From positions 23,405,509 through 23,469,508 of the forward strand of contig SSBO01000012.1 of the NCBI GenBank assembly GCA_005281725.1: a stretch of DNA of 64,000 nucleotides, given 5' to 3'. The DNA is from Wuchereria bancrofti (Eukaryota > Nematoda > Chromadorea > Rhabditida > Onchocercidae). Each line of letters opens with the position of its first letter. Position 1 is the first letter of the stretch. The position numbers and the translations under genes are program-made. A model generated the notes under the pieces. It was not told where the DNA came from and ran no database searches. It saw only the letters and a program-made list of their open reading frames with translations. Below, one piece after another: positions 1-11,500 of this stretch.

Positions 1-549
1 TTTACTTAAAAAGTCTCACATTTTTTAGTATAGAAATTTATCAGTGCTTCTTTATATACTTTTTATGCCTAAACGTGTGAATTGAAAAAATAAACAAGTA
101 AATAAATGAGCAGGTAAATAAATGAGTCTAATTGTTTGTGTTTAAAATATGAAATAATGAACACTAAATGATTTTATTATGAGATTGAAATTTTGAACAT
201 TGCTTAGATAGAAACATTCTTGACATAGGAATTGAAGAATTAATGTTAATTTCCTCTCTTAAAAAGTAGTCAGTCACAATAAAACAAGTAATTACAGTTC
301 GAAAGAGCGCAAAAGGGTGGCATCATTGCAATTATAGATGAAAAATATTCATCTGTCATTACCTTTTATTAACTGTTTTAATCACACAAAGGTAAATGTC
401 GAATTTATTAGAGGTTTTTCTTCTCATTTTTTCTTCTCCACTTCCTCTCTTCTTTACCTTTATCATATGATGATAAGAACAGAGAATGATGAGTGGGTAA
501 AAAAGACGGAAGGATTGGTAAAGGAGGAAAAGAGCAAGAAAAGATGAAC
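1..549. repeat. Direct repeat copy A, partner at 13972-14521
   Basis: This stretch matches 13972-14521 almost base for base, with an offset of about 13,971. It begins with the same tttacttaaaaagtctcac and ends at gatgaact. Differences are a few substitutions and small length changes in purine and T tracts. The copy may start before the window. A short open frame inside it (338-547) exists in both copies but has drifted in frame near its end and shows no coding character. Together the copies bracket the peptide gene and the exostosin gene. A segmental duplication, an old transposon remnant or a mis-assembled haplotype would all fit. Confidence 0.85.
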
Positions 550-781
550 TTTTTTTGAGATATTAAAAAATAAATTGCAAATGAACAAGTGATAATTTTT
601 TTATTTCACTTGATCCTGTAAATTTCTATTTTTAAATTAACTTCCCATCAATTAAATCACTTAATGATAGTGACATTTTATCAGTGAGGAAATATTTATT
701 TCTTTTCTAACTGTGATATTCTATCATTCTGATGTATTCATGTAACCATAACTAGCATTTAGCTATAGCAACCGATCCAGA

Positions 782-1433
782 ATGATTCAATTTAATTGGA
801 TTATATTACTACTATTACTTGTACCAGTAATGATGACTCAATTAGACAATTCAATGGATAATGATCATTCGATCAATGCTGATAACAGCAGAGCTTTACT
901 GAGAAGTCGTCGAATTAAACGACAAGGACTTCCGTGTTTTCTATGTCCAAATATACAATTTCTTATGGAAGTTTACTGTGCACATTTTAAATATCTCTTT
1001 ACTATTGCTAAGATGGCAGGTAGAAAGAAACGTTCAGTAGAAAATGCCTGCCCATGCTGTAGGTTAGTTTATTTATACATTTTCTTTTTCTTAAAATTTA
1101 CTCAAAAGAAACCAGTGAATAATTTCATCAACAATTTAGTTCGAAACCTAAAAACAATTACACAAATATTTGTTATTTCAGTATTCACATTAAATTGACA
1201 GTAAATGGAAAGAAATGAAAATTGAAGAATAAATGATTTTTTTTTAATTGTAATTAAAGGTAATAAATTAATAATAATAATTAATTCAATTTTCCAGGTC
1301 TTCCAAACAAATTCGTTTTTTCATTTTTCAGTGAACAATCACAAAAAAAAAAACATACGATAAACAATAAGAAGAAATAATCATAAAATGATTTTAAAAA
1401 AATGATCATTTTAGATGTTGTGGACGTAAATGA
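782..1433 (+). CDS. Putative secreted cysteine-rich neuropeptide-like precursor (two exons)
   Basis: I do not recognise the family. Exon 1 (782-1062) starts with a signal peptide: residues 5-18 are hydrophobic (WIILLLLLVPVMM). A short pro-region follows, ending in the basic site RRIKR at about residues 43-47. Next comes a segment starting QGLPCFLCP with three cysteines, ending in GRKKR, which reads as an amidation and dibasic cleavage site. A second segment starts SVENACPCC. Exon 1 ends at a good donor (TGTAG|GTTAGT). Two acceptors keep the frame. The one at 1415 gives a tail ending CCGRK and stop at 1431-1433. The one at about 1191 (TTATTTCAG) gives a tail ending NGKK and stop. Both tails end in Gly plus two basic residues, the signal for a C-terminally amidated peptide. 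Unspliced, the frame runs to 1198 but its tail is low-complexity. Peptide-hormone identity is inferred from this layout only. Confidence 0.5.
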
Positions 1434-2813
1434 CGTTCCATTCTACGAAATGACCGCTCACAATTGCAACATTTTAATTATGAAGCAGCTAAAAAATGAT
1501 TGTGGGGAAATAGGAGGAGTATGAAAAGATTTTTAAGTTTTATTTTTCATTATCATTTCTTTTGAAATTTGTTTTAACCATATTATTTAGATATATGTTT
1601 GATGCAAGAGATTTAGTTTAAATTCATTAATGATGTTTATTAGTGATATAAATATAAGCAAAAAAAGAAAAACTTTGTTATATAAACGTATTTCACGGAT
1701 GCATCAAAGAAGGAAACACAAAACGAATATCAATTTTCTGCTTACCAGTCATTACTCAGGTTAGTAATATGATTATCTGCTTGAATCTATATGAATAGAT
1801 AGATCCCATTTTGCAAGTTTTCATAATTGAAAAGTGAAATTCAATCTAGGTAACTTGAAAACTAGTTTCTTTTTAAAGTTCATGACAAGAATGGAAGATA
1901 CACATCCTTTTTTTTTTCTCTAGGCGTAAACTAAGTGCCCAAAATTTCTAGGCTTAAAGCAAAACAAATGATCCAAAAATTTAGTAACAATGGATGTAAT
2001 ATATAAGTGTCACCAGAATACATAAATGTTAAGAAAAAATAAAAAAATTCTCCTAATCACTTTCTCATAAATCACTTCTCGTTTTCACATTAATCAAAAA
2101 ATTTAAAATGCTTCGAATAATCTCAGCAATCAATATCAACTTCCCGTCTGAAAAATTCTCCTCTAAACCATGAAAATTGCAGTGAAACAAAATGAGAAAC
2201 AGGAAGCAAACAAAATACCCTTATTCAATCCGGAAAACAAAACAACGTATAGATATATAAATATAAATGCACTTTTTATTACAAAAACCAGAATGTATCA
2301 ACAAATTACATCTTTTCTCCTCAATTCATCATATCACTATCGATGCTCGGAAAGTTTTGTGTTTACTTCACAGTGAAGTTCTTTTATGTTGATTGGAACA
2401 GAGAGACAGTTGAAATAAAAGTTTTATTAAGTGAAGTTATAAAGTCAGATAATATTGACAAAACGATAGGTACTAATCCTTCGACAAATTTCGTTAGAAA
2501 TTTGAGATTGCAGAAAAATAAGGATTTGATGAGAAATAGATTACAGCAATAAGACAAAACCCGAGTGGAATGCTTTCCGGAAGTGTTCTAACGGAATTGA
2601 GCACAGTCTAACTTCTTATACAATATAAAACGATAGGTAGTATTGACCTTAGTTATCAGATAACAAACTCTTACATATGAACTGACTTATGATATTTAGA
2701 TAAATGATTCATTTGTTCCAGAAATATTCTAAGTAAAGCAATTTTATAGATGAAATTTCTATATAAATGAATTTACTTATATATTCCAAGATATTTCTAC
2801 AATACAAAAATAC
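1434..2813. other. Intergenic, no secure gene
   Basis: AT-rich DNA between the peptide gene and the 3' end of the exostosin gene. Two short open frames on + (2170-2376 and 2343-2552) overlap in different frames. The second, of 69 codons, has fairly ordinary amino-acid content but no signal, domain or paired splice sites, so I do not call it. Confidence 0.5.
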
Positions 2814-2819
2814 TTTATT
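2814..2819 (-). terminator. Candidate polyadenylation signal of the exostosin gene
   Basis: AATAAA on the - strand about 200 bases after the exostosin stop codon at 3021-3023. It is a plausible poly(A) signal by sequence and position. No cleavage site can be proved from DNA, and in DNA this AT-rich chance hexamers are common. Confidence 0.35.
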
Positions 2820-3020
2820 TCGACAAATAAAAATTTTTCGATTTTTTTCGAATAATGAATTTTCGGATCTTTTAATCACATGCTCAATGATTTATAACCG
2901 AAAAGATTGTTTAAATTAAACATGCAAAAAAAAAGAAAAAAAAAGCACCGAGATTAATTATTTACAAGACAGTAAACTGAAAAATTATTAAACATTTACC
3001 CGAGCATCTTACAAAATGTC

Positions 3021-6000
3021 CTATTCCATACCAGCGTATTTCTTTCGAGACGGTGAAATATCGTCTTTATACAAAAGTGGATTTATTTTCGCCTGACTAC
3101 TGATTAGCGATGCACCCGATGGCCAAACATCAGTAACCAACTAGAAATTAGCCAAAGTGTCTCGCTGTTGCACTATTAATATCAGCAATATCAACTACTA
3201 CATCAACAATATAAATCTAAATGCTGCTATATTTTGCTATTATTAATCGTCTCAAGATTATTAAAGAGAAAAAAATATTAGCAAATGTCTGAAATAAAGC
3301 TCTTAAAAATAAACCTTATCCAAGCATCCAGAATAATTCCTGCTAAGCATCCATTTATCATGAATCCTATTGCCGATTAAAACCGGAGACTGCCCAGTTA
3401 ATTCTGCTACCATCATGTTCATTAATAAAGTTAAGCAATGAGATACTTTCAACGCTATTTCTTTGGCAGGTGTTGGCATCCACTGTTCAAAATGCAACAA
3501 GTATTCCCTTAAAAAAGTTTACATCGTTCTCACATATTATTTAATAAAGTACATTAATAAATAACTATTCAGCTTATCTATCATATAATACAAAACTATT
3601 TCATATAACTTACCTCTTTATTAAAGCAAGATGAAATAGAATCAACGAGTATTGACTGCTCGGTTTAAGTTCAACTGTTGGCATTCCTCCTTCCACCTCA
3701 AGAAAACAGTATTCAGCTGATAACAAGAAGCTACTGCAGTTGATAAATTCTCATATCAAAATTGAGGATGCAGTGACTAAACCAATTTTTAATCCTCTGC
3801 CTACTTTCCAATGATCTTGAGAGATATATTAAAGCTGTCTAAACAATAACGAAAAATAAGAACAAGTTCTTAAAATCTCCATTTAAAATTTCCTGGAAAA
3901 AAAACCTTCGAATTAGCAGCATAAAAACCATAAAGACGATAAGGTTCAGTGCTTGCTGCATCTACTAAAAAGCGGATATCATCAGCTGTAACAGGTACAC
4001 GTTCATCCAGAAATAAAATAAATGCACCCACGAATTCAGTTTGCAATGCTTGAGCTTGACTTAAAATATCAACGTGCACCTAAAACTAATAACGTATAAA
4101 CAAGCCTAACTTTTATTTTTATAAAATTCCTTCGGTAAAGTTTATGCCAACATATAACGCAATTTACAGCTAAAATTATATCAGAATACGCTTACGTTGA
4201 AATCGCTCGGTTGCACAAATATGTTTGCATCACAATTGTCAAAATTAGTTTTCATTTGACGATTTTTGGGCCAAAGTATAATAACCTAAAAAAGTTAGTA
4301 ATAAATTATATATAACATAAGTTGCTAAATGCGTCAAACGTAATCTGTGTCGGTAGTGTTTTATGTTTATGTTTTCAGCAGTATTCTTGATATTTTTTTC
4401 CATCTGTTTCAGCACTAATTATAAAAGTTTACAAGTTGCAAAAAATCTGCAACTGTCTTAGACATCTGAATAGTTGCCTATAATAGCTATCTATTGTGCC
4501 TATCGTTTTAAAGGCTAACCATAAAAATATCATAAATGAAAAATGTTTGCTTAAAATTCTCTCTCTAAATAGAATCTATTACGAGAACAAATTAAAATAT
4601 CCAATCACCAAGTATCTCACCTTCCGTACTTCATGGATACCACAGAGTAAATTTACAATTCGATTCAATCTTCCGGATACTTTTATTGAAGCTCTTAAAA
4701 GGACTGTGTAACCATTTTCATTTGATAATGCTGATGTAGGAAAATTTTCAACAGGTAAAAACAAACGATTCCAGTTTCTCGGCTCCTCACCTCGTTGTTT
4801 TTTGATACGTTCTTCAATGATCTGTAAACATAAGAAAGAAAGTTATTTTATCAAAATAAACAAAAAACAAGATGAGGGCTTTCACTTCAACAATTTTTAC
4901 CTGCAATGCAGTGAGTGCAATTTTTTCCACACTACTAAAGTATCGCTGATATAAACCTCGTGATTGCTGCTTCATAAATAATATACGGTCAAGTGGTATG
5001 GCACTCAAGACATCCGAAATCTGTAAAGAAATTAATAGGAAAAAACATAAACTCCATTGATTTCTAAAAAATTTCAGCCAAAGTCTCATGAATGCCATCA
5101 TTATTACCAATGAAAGTATGTTAAATGTTTGGGGGTTACATCAAACAAATTCAGACTAAGTCATCCCTCTTAAACGAATACCACTAGCAATCATTCATGC
5201 AAACATGATTTTCTAAATCATACTTAAATTAAAATCATATTAAGACGGACCGTAAGCACAGTATCTTCATGACCGATGATCACTGCTTGACGCCAATCAA
5301 TCACTTCCGAAAAAGGTAATTCCCAATCGTCGGATAAAACAACTGGGATACAACCCAGTCGAAGTGCTTCCAGAAAACGAAATGAACCAAGACGTCGTCC
5401 ACGCGGTGTAAGACAAAATGTTGAATTAGACATGATCATTTCATAGTCCCAACTAGAAAAACAAAAAGTAACAAAATTTGGTTCTTGTGCGACTCCTATA
5501 AATTTATAACTCCCACAGTAAATCTTGTCAGGCAAATTTCCTTTGCTGTGGAATTATCAAAATTTTATAACTTGATCTAATTTCACAAGATTTCTTAACA
5601 TCTTAATTAGAAATACCAATAGGTTTAAACCATTTGAAATAATCTAATGAACTTTTAATCACTTCCTTGGAATCTTCACATAACCATACGTATGTGAAAT
5701 GAATCACGGTAAATGCCCAAATTTTACAGGAAAAATAAGTCTAAACTGTTACTACAGTTCTTTTTTAACAGTCTTCAATCTATCCGAATTTAAAATCAAA
5801 AGTACAGTTTGTATTCCAAAATAAACTACTGAACAGTTTAAGATTAGCTATTTCTTACTGATCATATTCGACATTATCTTCTTCACAACGTTCATCCTCA
5901 TACTTCTTCCAGTCTGTATTGTGCTTACATGTTGTAACCATAACCACAGACTGCCCATTATGAAGATGATAAAGCGAGTCACGCGTTTCCGAGCCAATTC

Positions 6001-8205
6001 CATAAACGTATCGTTTACCTTTGAAAGTTACCAGATATTTGTCTTTTATTTTTAATGACCATTTCGCCTGAAATGTTAGACTGATCACTATACACAATCA
6101 CTATTCATGAAAGTTGACAATTTCTCTTACTTTCATCTTCCACAGTTCTAACTTCGTACAACATACATTTCAGCAAAGATTTTAATTACCACAAATGTTC
6201 ACATAAATGGTTCCATAAGTTAATTAAATTTATATGCCAAGTACATAAGTTAGCAAATGCAGCCTTTATGAACAGGAACTGGCAATAAACTTAGCAAGAA
6301 TATCAAAAACTTTTACAACTGCCAAGAGAAAATATAACAAACCTTTACGGTAGTTCTTAGCGGATGTTCCTTATGGAACAGCGGAAAAGATAGATCAAAA
6401 TTCTCCCTGAATATCTGAAAATGTTGTACCTTGAGAAAATATATTAAAAAATAAATAAAAATGAAAGAAAAATAATAAAGCAATCAGCAGGAAAATATCC
6501 ATTAAAACCAACTCGAGTATTTGCACTGGCACGAGCAATGACAGCATAGCCTGTATCAAAACCGAGGTCGTGGTCCGAATAATCCGGATATGTACCATGA
6601 TAAAGATTGAATATAATATGATTGCGACCATGGTTCCAAATTTCACTCGGCAAATTTTCTATCAATTCATTAACATACTTTACATAATTTTCGCTAAAAA
6701 TATGAGATTTTGCTTGTAGAAAAACTGGAGAATAATTTTAAAAAATTTAGAACCGACATTACATTATATTATACTCCAAACTAAAAAAAGCAACGATTAG
6801 GAAAAAATAATAATTGATGGACGAAATGAGTATCCAATACCTCCTTCTATCCCGATCCACGGTATCAATACCTAGAACAAACAAGCAAGCCTTCTGGGGG
6901 TCGTCGGTATAATAGATGCTTTCTCGGATAACCTAAAAAACCCCGTAAGTAGTCATTACCATACCAGTAAGCAATAATTAGATTTTGAATATAGAAAAGA
7001 AAGGAAAGTGAATAATACTTTAATCAAAAACAAACTATAAGATCAAAAGAATTCGCACCAGTTTTTAGATCTCAGACTAAGCCAAAAAAGATCAACGAAA
7101 AAGGATTTAAGAAGATACTGTCTATTCAAGTCACGGGTTTGATCACGAAGTTTCTAATATGTAAATTTTCTCCGAGATTTTTCAAGGTTCAAAAAATTAA
7201 ACCTTATATTTCTTCGTTTATTCATATTCTGGCAGGAAAAATGACATTTTTTGAATTCAAAAAAAAGAACCGTCGGCATATTTCAAACATTTAACAGAGT
7301 TATATTAATATATAAAAAGTATGTATTATTACGTTAAGTATAAGAACTGACTTTTAATATGTTACTGTATACCACGGACATCGCTGAGCTGTTGTCAGAT
7401 GGATAAACATACACGCGAAATGCATCTTGCGCTAAACATCGCGATAAATCGAAGCACTGTGACATTGTACATTCAGAAATCCTTCATAAAAAAGAAAAAA
7501 GAAAAACTGAGCTTAAAGAAAGCTAACGTTAACGAAAATAAGCCATAATAGAAAAAAAGCCAATGTGATAAGGTCACTGGAGCCAAAATATATCCTAACA
7601 AGAACACTTTCCTTTTTCATTTTCTATCTCAAGAAATTTAGTCTCAGAAAAAAGTATACTTACAGTTACATTTTTAGCGTTAGCTGAATGTGCCAAATTC
7701 TACATGATCTTATTAAAAAGATGTACAGCAACACTTTTCATTAATTAAAAGATGTACAGTATGATTAAGCTCAACTAAAATGAGACATATTCAAATAAAA
7801 CTCAAATTTAATTTGGAAGGATCTGTCACTCTGTCATTAACAAATAGAATCTGTCACTCTATCATTAACATATAAAATGATAGTTCATCCATCGTCACTG
7901 TCATCACTGTAATTTCCTTTTTTAGTGAAGCTACTCAACATACTTTGAAAACTGTTTGACCTAAATTATCTATTCGGAAATTGTTAATTTAGAGATTTTA
8001 TCAAGCAAAACTGCTAAACATACTTGACAGGCCATTCTTCGGTATGATATGACATCTGAATATTCAACAACTCCAATTCAGTGATATACGATGATATTAC
8101 AAGTGGTTCTGACGTCGTCAACTTGAGATAACGTCGATAGCAAACAAATAACCCCATCACCAGCAAGAAAACTCCCAGTAACGAATAGCGTCCAGTAGCT
8201 TTCAT
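3021..8205 (-). CDS. rib-1: Exostosin-1-like heparan sulfate glycosyltransferase, 15 exons, about 700 residues
   Basis: Heparan sulfate chain synthesis in the Golgi. Exons in transcript order: 8024-8205, 7352-7481, 6841-6932, 6513-6693, 6343-6414, 5859-6067, 5251-5452, 4901-5020, 4621-4821, 4196-4285, 3906-4079, 3805-3838, 3614-3716, 3315-3507, 3021-3140. Phases agree at every junction. Residues 7-23 form a type II signal anchor ([13 protein letters not shown]). The GT47 domain follows: CFDLSRC at about 70, [31 protein letters not shown], then [16 protein letters not shown] near 304-320 and [12 protein letters not shown]. The second half aligns with the EXT GT64 domain to its very end ([14 protein letters not shown]), but the DxD is DER (518-520) and the usual CED/CDD is CLT (621-623), so GlcNAc transfer by this half looks lost. 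Length fits human EXT1/EXT2 (over 700) rather than C. elegans RIB-1, which lacks the C-terminal half. Exons 5 (donor at 6343 or 6349), 12 (34 nt) and 13 are the least certain. EXT1 type rather than EXT2 is inferred. Confidence 0.9.
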
Positions 8206-8312
8206 CTTTTTCCGACGTCAAGTTATCCTTTCTAAATATCAGAGAAAGCATCAGGTAATCCTCGATTCATGGAACGAGCAGGAAATCCACATTCCCACCA
8301 AGTCAAATTAAC
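8206..8312 (-). promoter_or_regulatory. 5' leader of the exostosin gene with candidate trans-splice acceptor
   Basis: A run of T followed by CAG on the - strand places an acceptor at 8313-8314, 107 bases before the exostosin ATG. It may receive a spliced leader or join an unseen upstream exon. The leader contains an upstream ATG opening a short frame. One frame from the acceptor stays open for 26 codons (containing TWWECGFPARSM) and stops before the exostosin ATG, so this could alternatively be the last exon of another gene. Confidence 0.45.
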
Positions 8313-8374
8313 CTGAAAAAAAAAAAAAGATACGTCCATTATAATAATAGAAGTACAGTCATCAAGAATACATC

Positions 8375-8515
8375 CCTGTCATACGCTACCACTCTTCACG
8401 TCGTACACTAACATCTCTCACGTTATGCACTACCACTCTCACGTCACGCACCTCCCACGTCTCACACCACCATCTTTCACGTCAACTAGTGCAGCGCGAC
8501 GATTCCCTTACGTGA
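8375..8515. repeat. Degenerate 21-22 bp tandem repeat rich in ACGTG
   Basis: On the - strand the unit reads roughly GACGTGAGAGTGGTAGTGYAT, about five to six imperfect copies. Each copy carries a CACGT/ACGTG core. The block is clearly GC-richer than its surroundings and lies just upstream of the exostosin leader. It could be a decayed minisatellite, or a cluster of bHLH/HIF-type sites in the promoter. Confidence 0.6.
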
Positions 8516-8529
8516 GCCCGCCGACTACC

Positions 8530-11500
8530 TAAAGTAAGACGCTATGAAAATTACATCTCAATCCATTTGCTAAGCAAGAAATTTTAGGCAAAATTTATCC
8601 AAAAAAAAAATTTAAAAAAAGAAAATAGAAAATTGGAACAAATGACAAGTAAAATTTCTTCTTGTCATTTTATCATTTACCATTGTTCAACTGTAATCTT
8701 ATGTTTGTGTTTGAATTTGAATTCAAATAAGACAAATTTAAATATAATTCCAAAAATTTTCTAAACTTGAAATTTGCATAGATAAGTTAGGAATATGAGT
8801 TAATTTAAATGGAATTTTATGTATTAATCTAAGCATTTTGAAAAGTTTTTGATTAATTTTTTTTTTGTGCAGATTTTAACATTTGCATTATTATATTGGT
8901 TTGAGTTTCTGCAAAGTTTTTAGTGTTTTTTTTTTTTTTAAATATGACAAGGCAAGAAATTTTTTTTAAAAAATTTAGAACTAACGAATGAAACATATGT
9001 TGCTAAGTTTGATATTACTAATAATAATATCAAAATATTTTTATTATTATAGTTCCTTAATCATTATAAAACTTTTGTGCATTAAATAAATTTATTGTTG
9101 TTGTCTATAAATAAATGGGAACATTATAAATGTCAAATTTTTTATTAAATTAGAAATTCTCGTATAAGAAGAAATTTACATTGATTTAAGTGAGCATAAA
9201 ATGATACAAATATTTTTTATACGATTTGATCTTAAATTTTTGCATCATTTTCTACAGCATTTAACTTAATTGTACATTTATACTTAACAGTATGATACTT
9301 GAATAGCGTAGTATTTATATTTGGAACTTATATTTAAAATTTATATATATATTTGTTATATACAATAAGTTCTTATTAATTATTAAACTTAGAAGTTATT
9401 CTTATAATAGTTTATAAAAAATTATTAAATTCTTATAATAGTTATCATTATCTACTCTAGAAACTTTTAAAAATCATGTTGAAAAAAATGTTAGGAAATA
9501 TCATTGCTTAAAATTAATATATTTCTTAGGTTAATATAAGCTTAGATGATAAATAAAAATTAACCTGAAAATAATAATAATAATATGCTAATTTTTAAAT
9601 GAAATAATTAAACAAATGTATTTTGTTTTTGTTTGTAGTAAAATTTAATATAACATAAATCATTTACACTTATCATTTGAAGCACGGCAATTATCACCTG
9701 CCATATTACAAAAATCGTGGAAAAATCGACGTAATCATTCACTAATCATTTGTAAATAGATGATAGTGTAAAATATTTTCAAATTATCACCATGTGATAA
9801 TTGATTTACACAGCTAAGGCAAATGATCTAAAATTATTACTACATTTTTACAAAGTGATTTGAACAATTAAAGATTTTACACGTAGTAGTAGTAGTAGTA
9901 ATAGTAGTTGTAGGTAGGCGTGAGAAATTACACTGCAAAATTTTAATGTTTAAAACCGGGGAAACCCTTTGTGTTCAATTTTTGATTTGATTTCATCTTG
10001 TCGTATATTATTTCTCATTTATCTAACAATTATAGTTATTTGTTAAAAATTGGTAAAATAGTGAAACATTTTCATTTTGATAAAAGTAATACGAAAAGAA
10101 TGATAAAATGAAAAGAATAAATGTATGAAAAATGATGAAAGTATTTTGAAAAAAAAAAAAATTATATCATTTTTATCAGTGCTATTAATGATATTAGTTC
10201 ATTGAAATGCTTCATTTTCAATAATTTCAAGAAAAAAAAAATAACATTCGATCGAGAAAAACATCAATGAATTTGTGTTTTTAAAGATATTTCCTTTTTT
10301 ATTTTGTTAATTGTTTCAAATTTTACAATATTTTTTTTTGTTTTACTGGACGAATGATGATAATAAAAGTAACTAGCTATACTGTTAATGATAATGATAA
10401 CTGATACTACTAGGAGATGATAGAGTAATTTTTTGTTAGTGTAGCAAACTATTAATTTATACGATATGGACTTTAAGTATAAATTGAAGAATGACTGCAA
10501 AATAAATGAACCATATTGTCCACTTAGTAATACTGTAATTTTCCAAACATTTTGACAAGATTATATACTAAAAGAAATAATTATTATTTTATTGGAAGAT
10601 AAAAAAAAAATTAAGAAATTTTTTGAATAAAATTTTATTAATTAAATTAATTTTCGAAATATTTTATTATCAAAATACACACTGAGGAAGCATAACGAAA
10701 GAGAAAGAGAAGATGAAAAGAGGAGACTAACATTAATATTGTTTATTGTTGATAGAAGTGATGTGATTAAAATTGGTGATAGAAGAGAAAGTGAGAAATG
10801 ATATTTGTGTTTCTATTTGCTAGTACAAATAATGCTGATAATATTGATGGTGATGATACTGATGACGATGATGATGGTGATAATGATGTTAATAATAATA
10901 ATGATGATGAAGGTTACAATGGTGGTTGGTGTTGTATTGCGGCTACAACTGTTGTATTTGATCATTTCATTATTTACATTCCTTTAAATGCTGTATACCT
11001 ATCATTACCATACCCAATAAGATCGAAAATGATAATGATAATGATGATGATGATGATGATAGCGTATCCTTGTCCTCTTAACCAATCACCTTATATTATT
11101 GTAATATTTGCAGACGATGAATATTCATTATAAATTTATCACTCAACTCGACAACATATATCATTTCATATTATCAGCTTCAGAATTTCATCTTATTTGC
11201 TTCTTCATCTTTTCGCTTTTTTTTCATTTTTAGTTATGATTTATCTGTGTAAGAGATGTTAGTTAGTCAACTAACATAGAAGGATGTAATTAACGATAAT
11301 TAATTAAGCATGTTTGATTAGAAATGAATTTTTCGGATAATATTTTGTAATAATTGTTCTTTTTCAATTAAAATTCTTATTTCATTCATTTATAATGCTA
11401 CAATAATATATTATATATTTACTACTGGCTATGCTTTATTTAACAAACTTATCACAGTTTTTTTTTCTAATGTTAAGCTATGAAGTTAAAAACGTAACGT

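Noticed and set aside
338..547. 69-codon + strand ORF, also in the copy at 14309
   Set aside because: It exists in both repeat copies, but its end drifts in frame through purine-run indels and it has no domain, so it is not treated as a gene.
1431..1433. In-frame TGA as selenocysteine
   Set aside because: No SECIS-like structure could be recognised, and the preceding GRK with stop is a sensible peptide end.
4496..4711. 71-codon + strand ORF
   Set aside because: Antisense to a well-supported exostosin exon (4621-4821).
10798..11133. 111-codon ORF rich in Asp and Met
   Set aside because: Product of GAT/ATG trinucleotide repeats. A second frame is open over the same bases.
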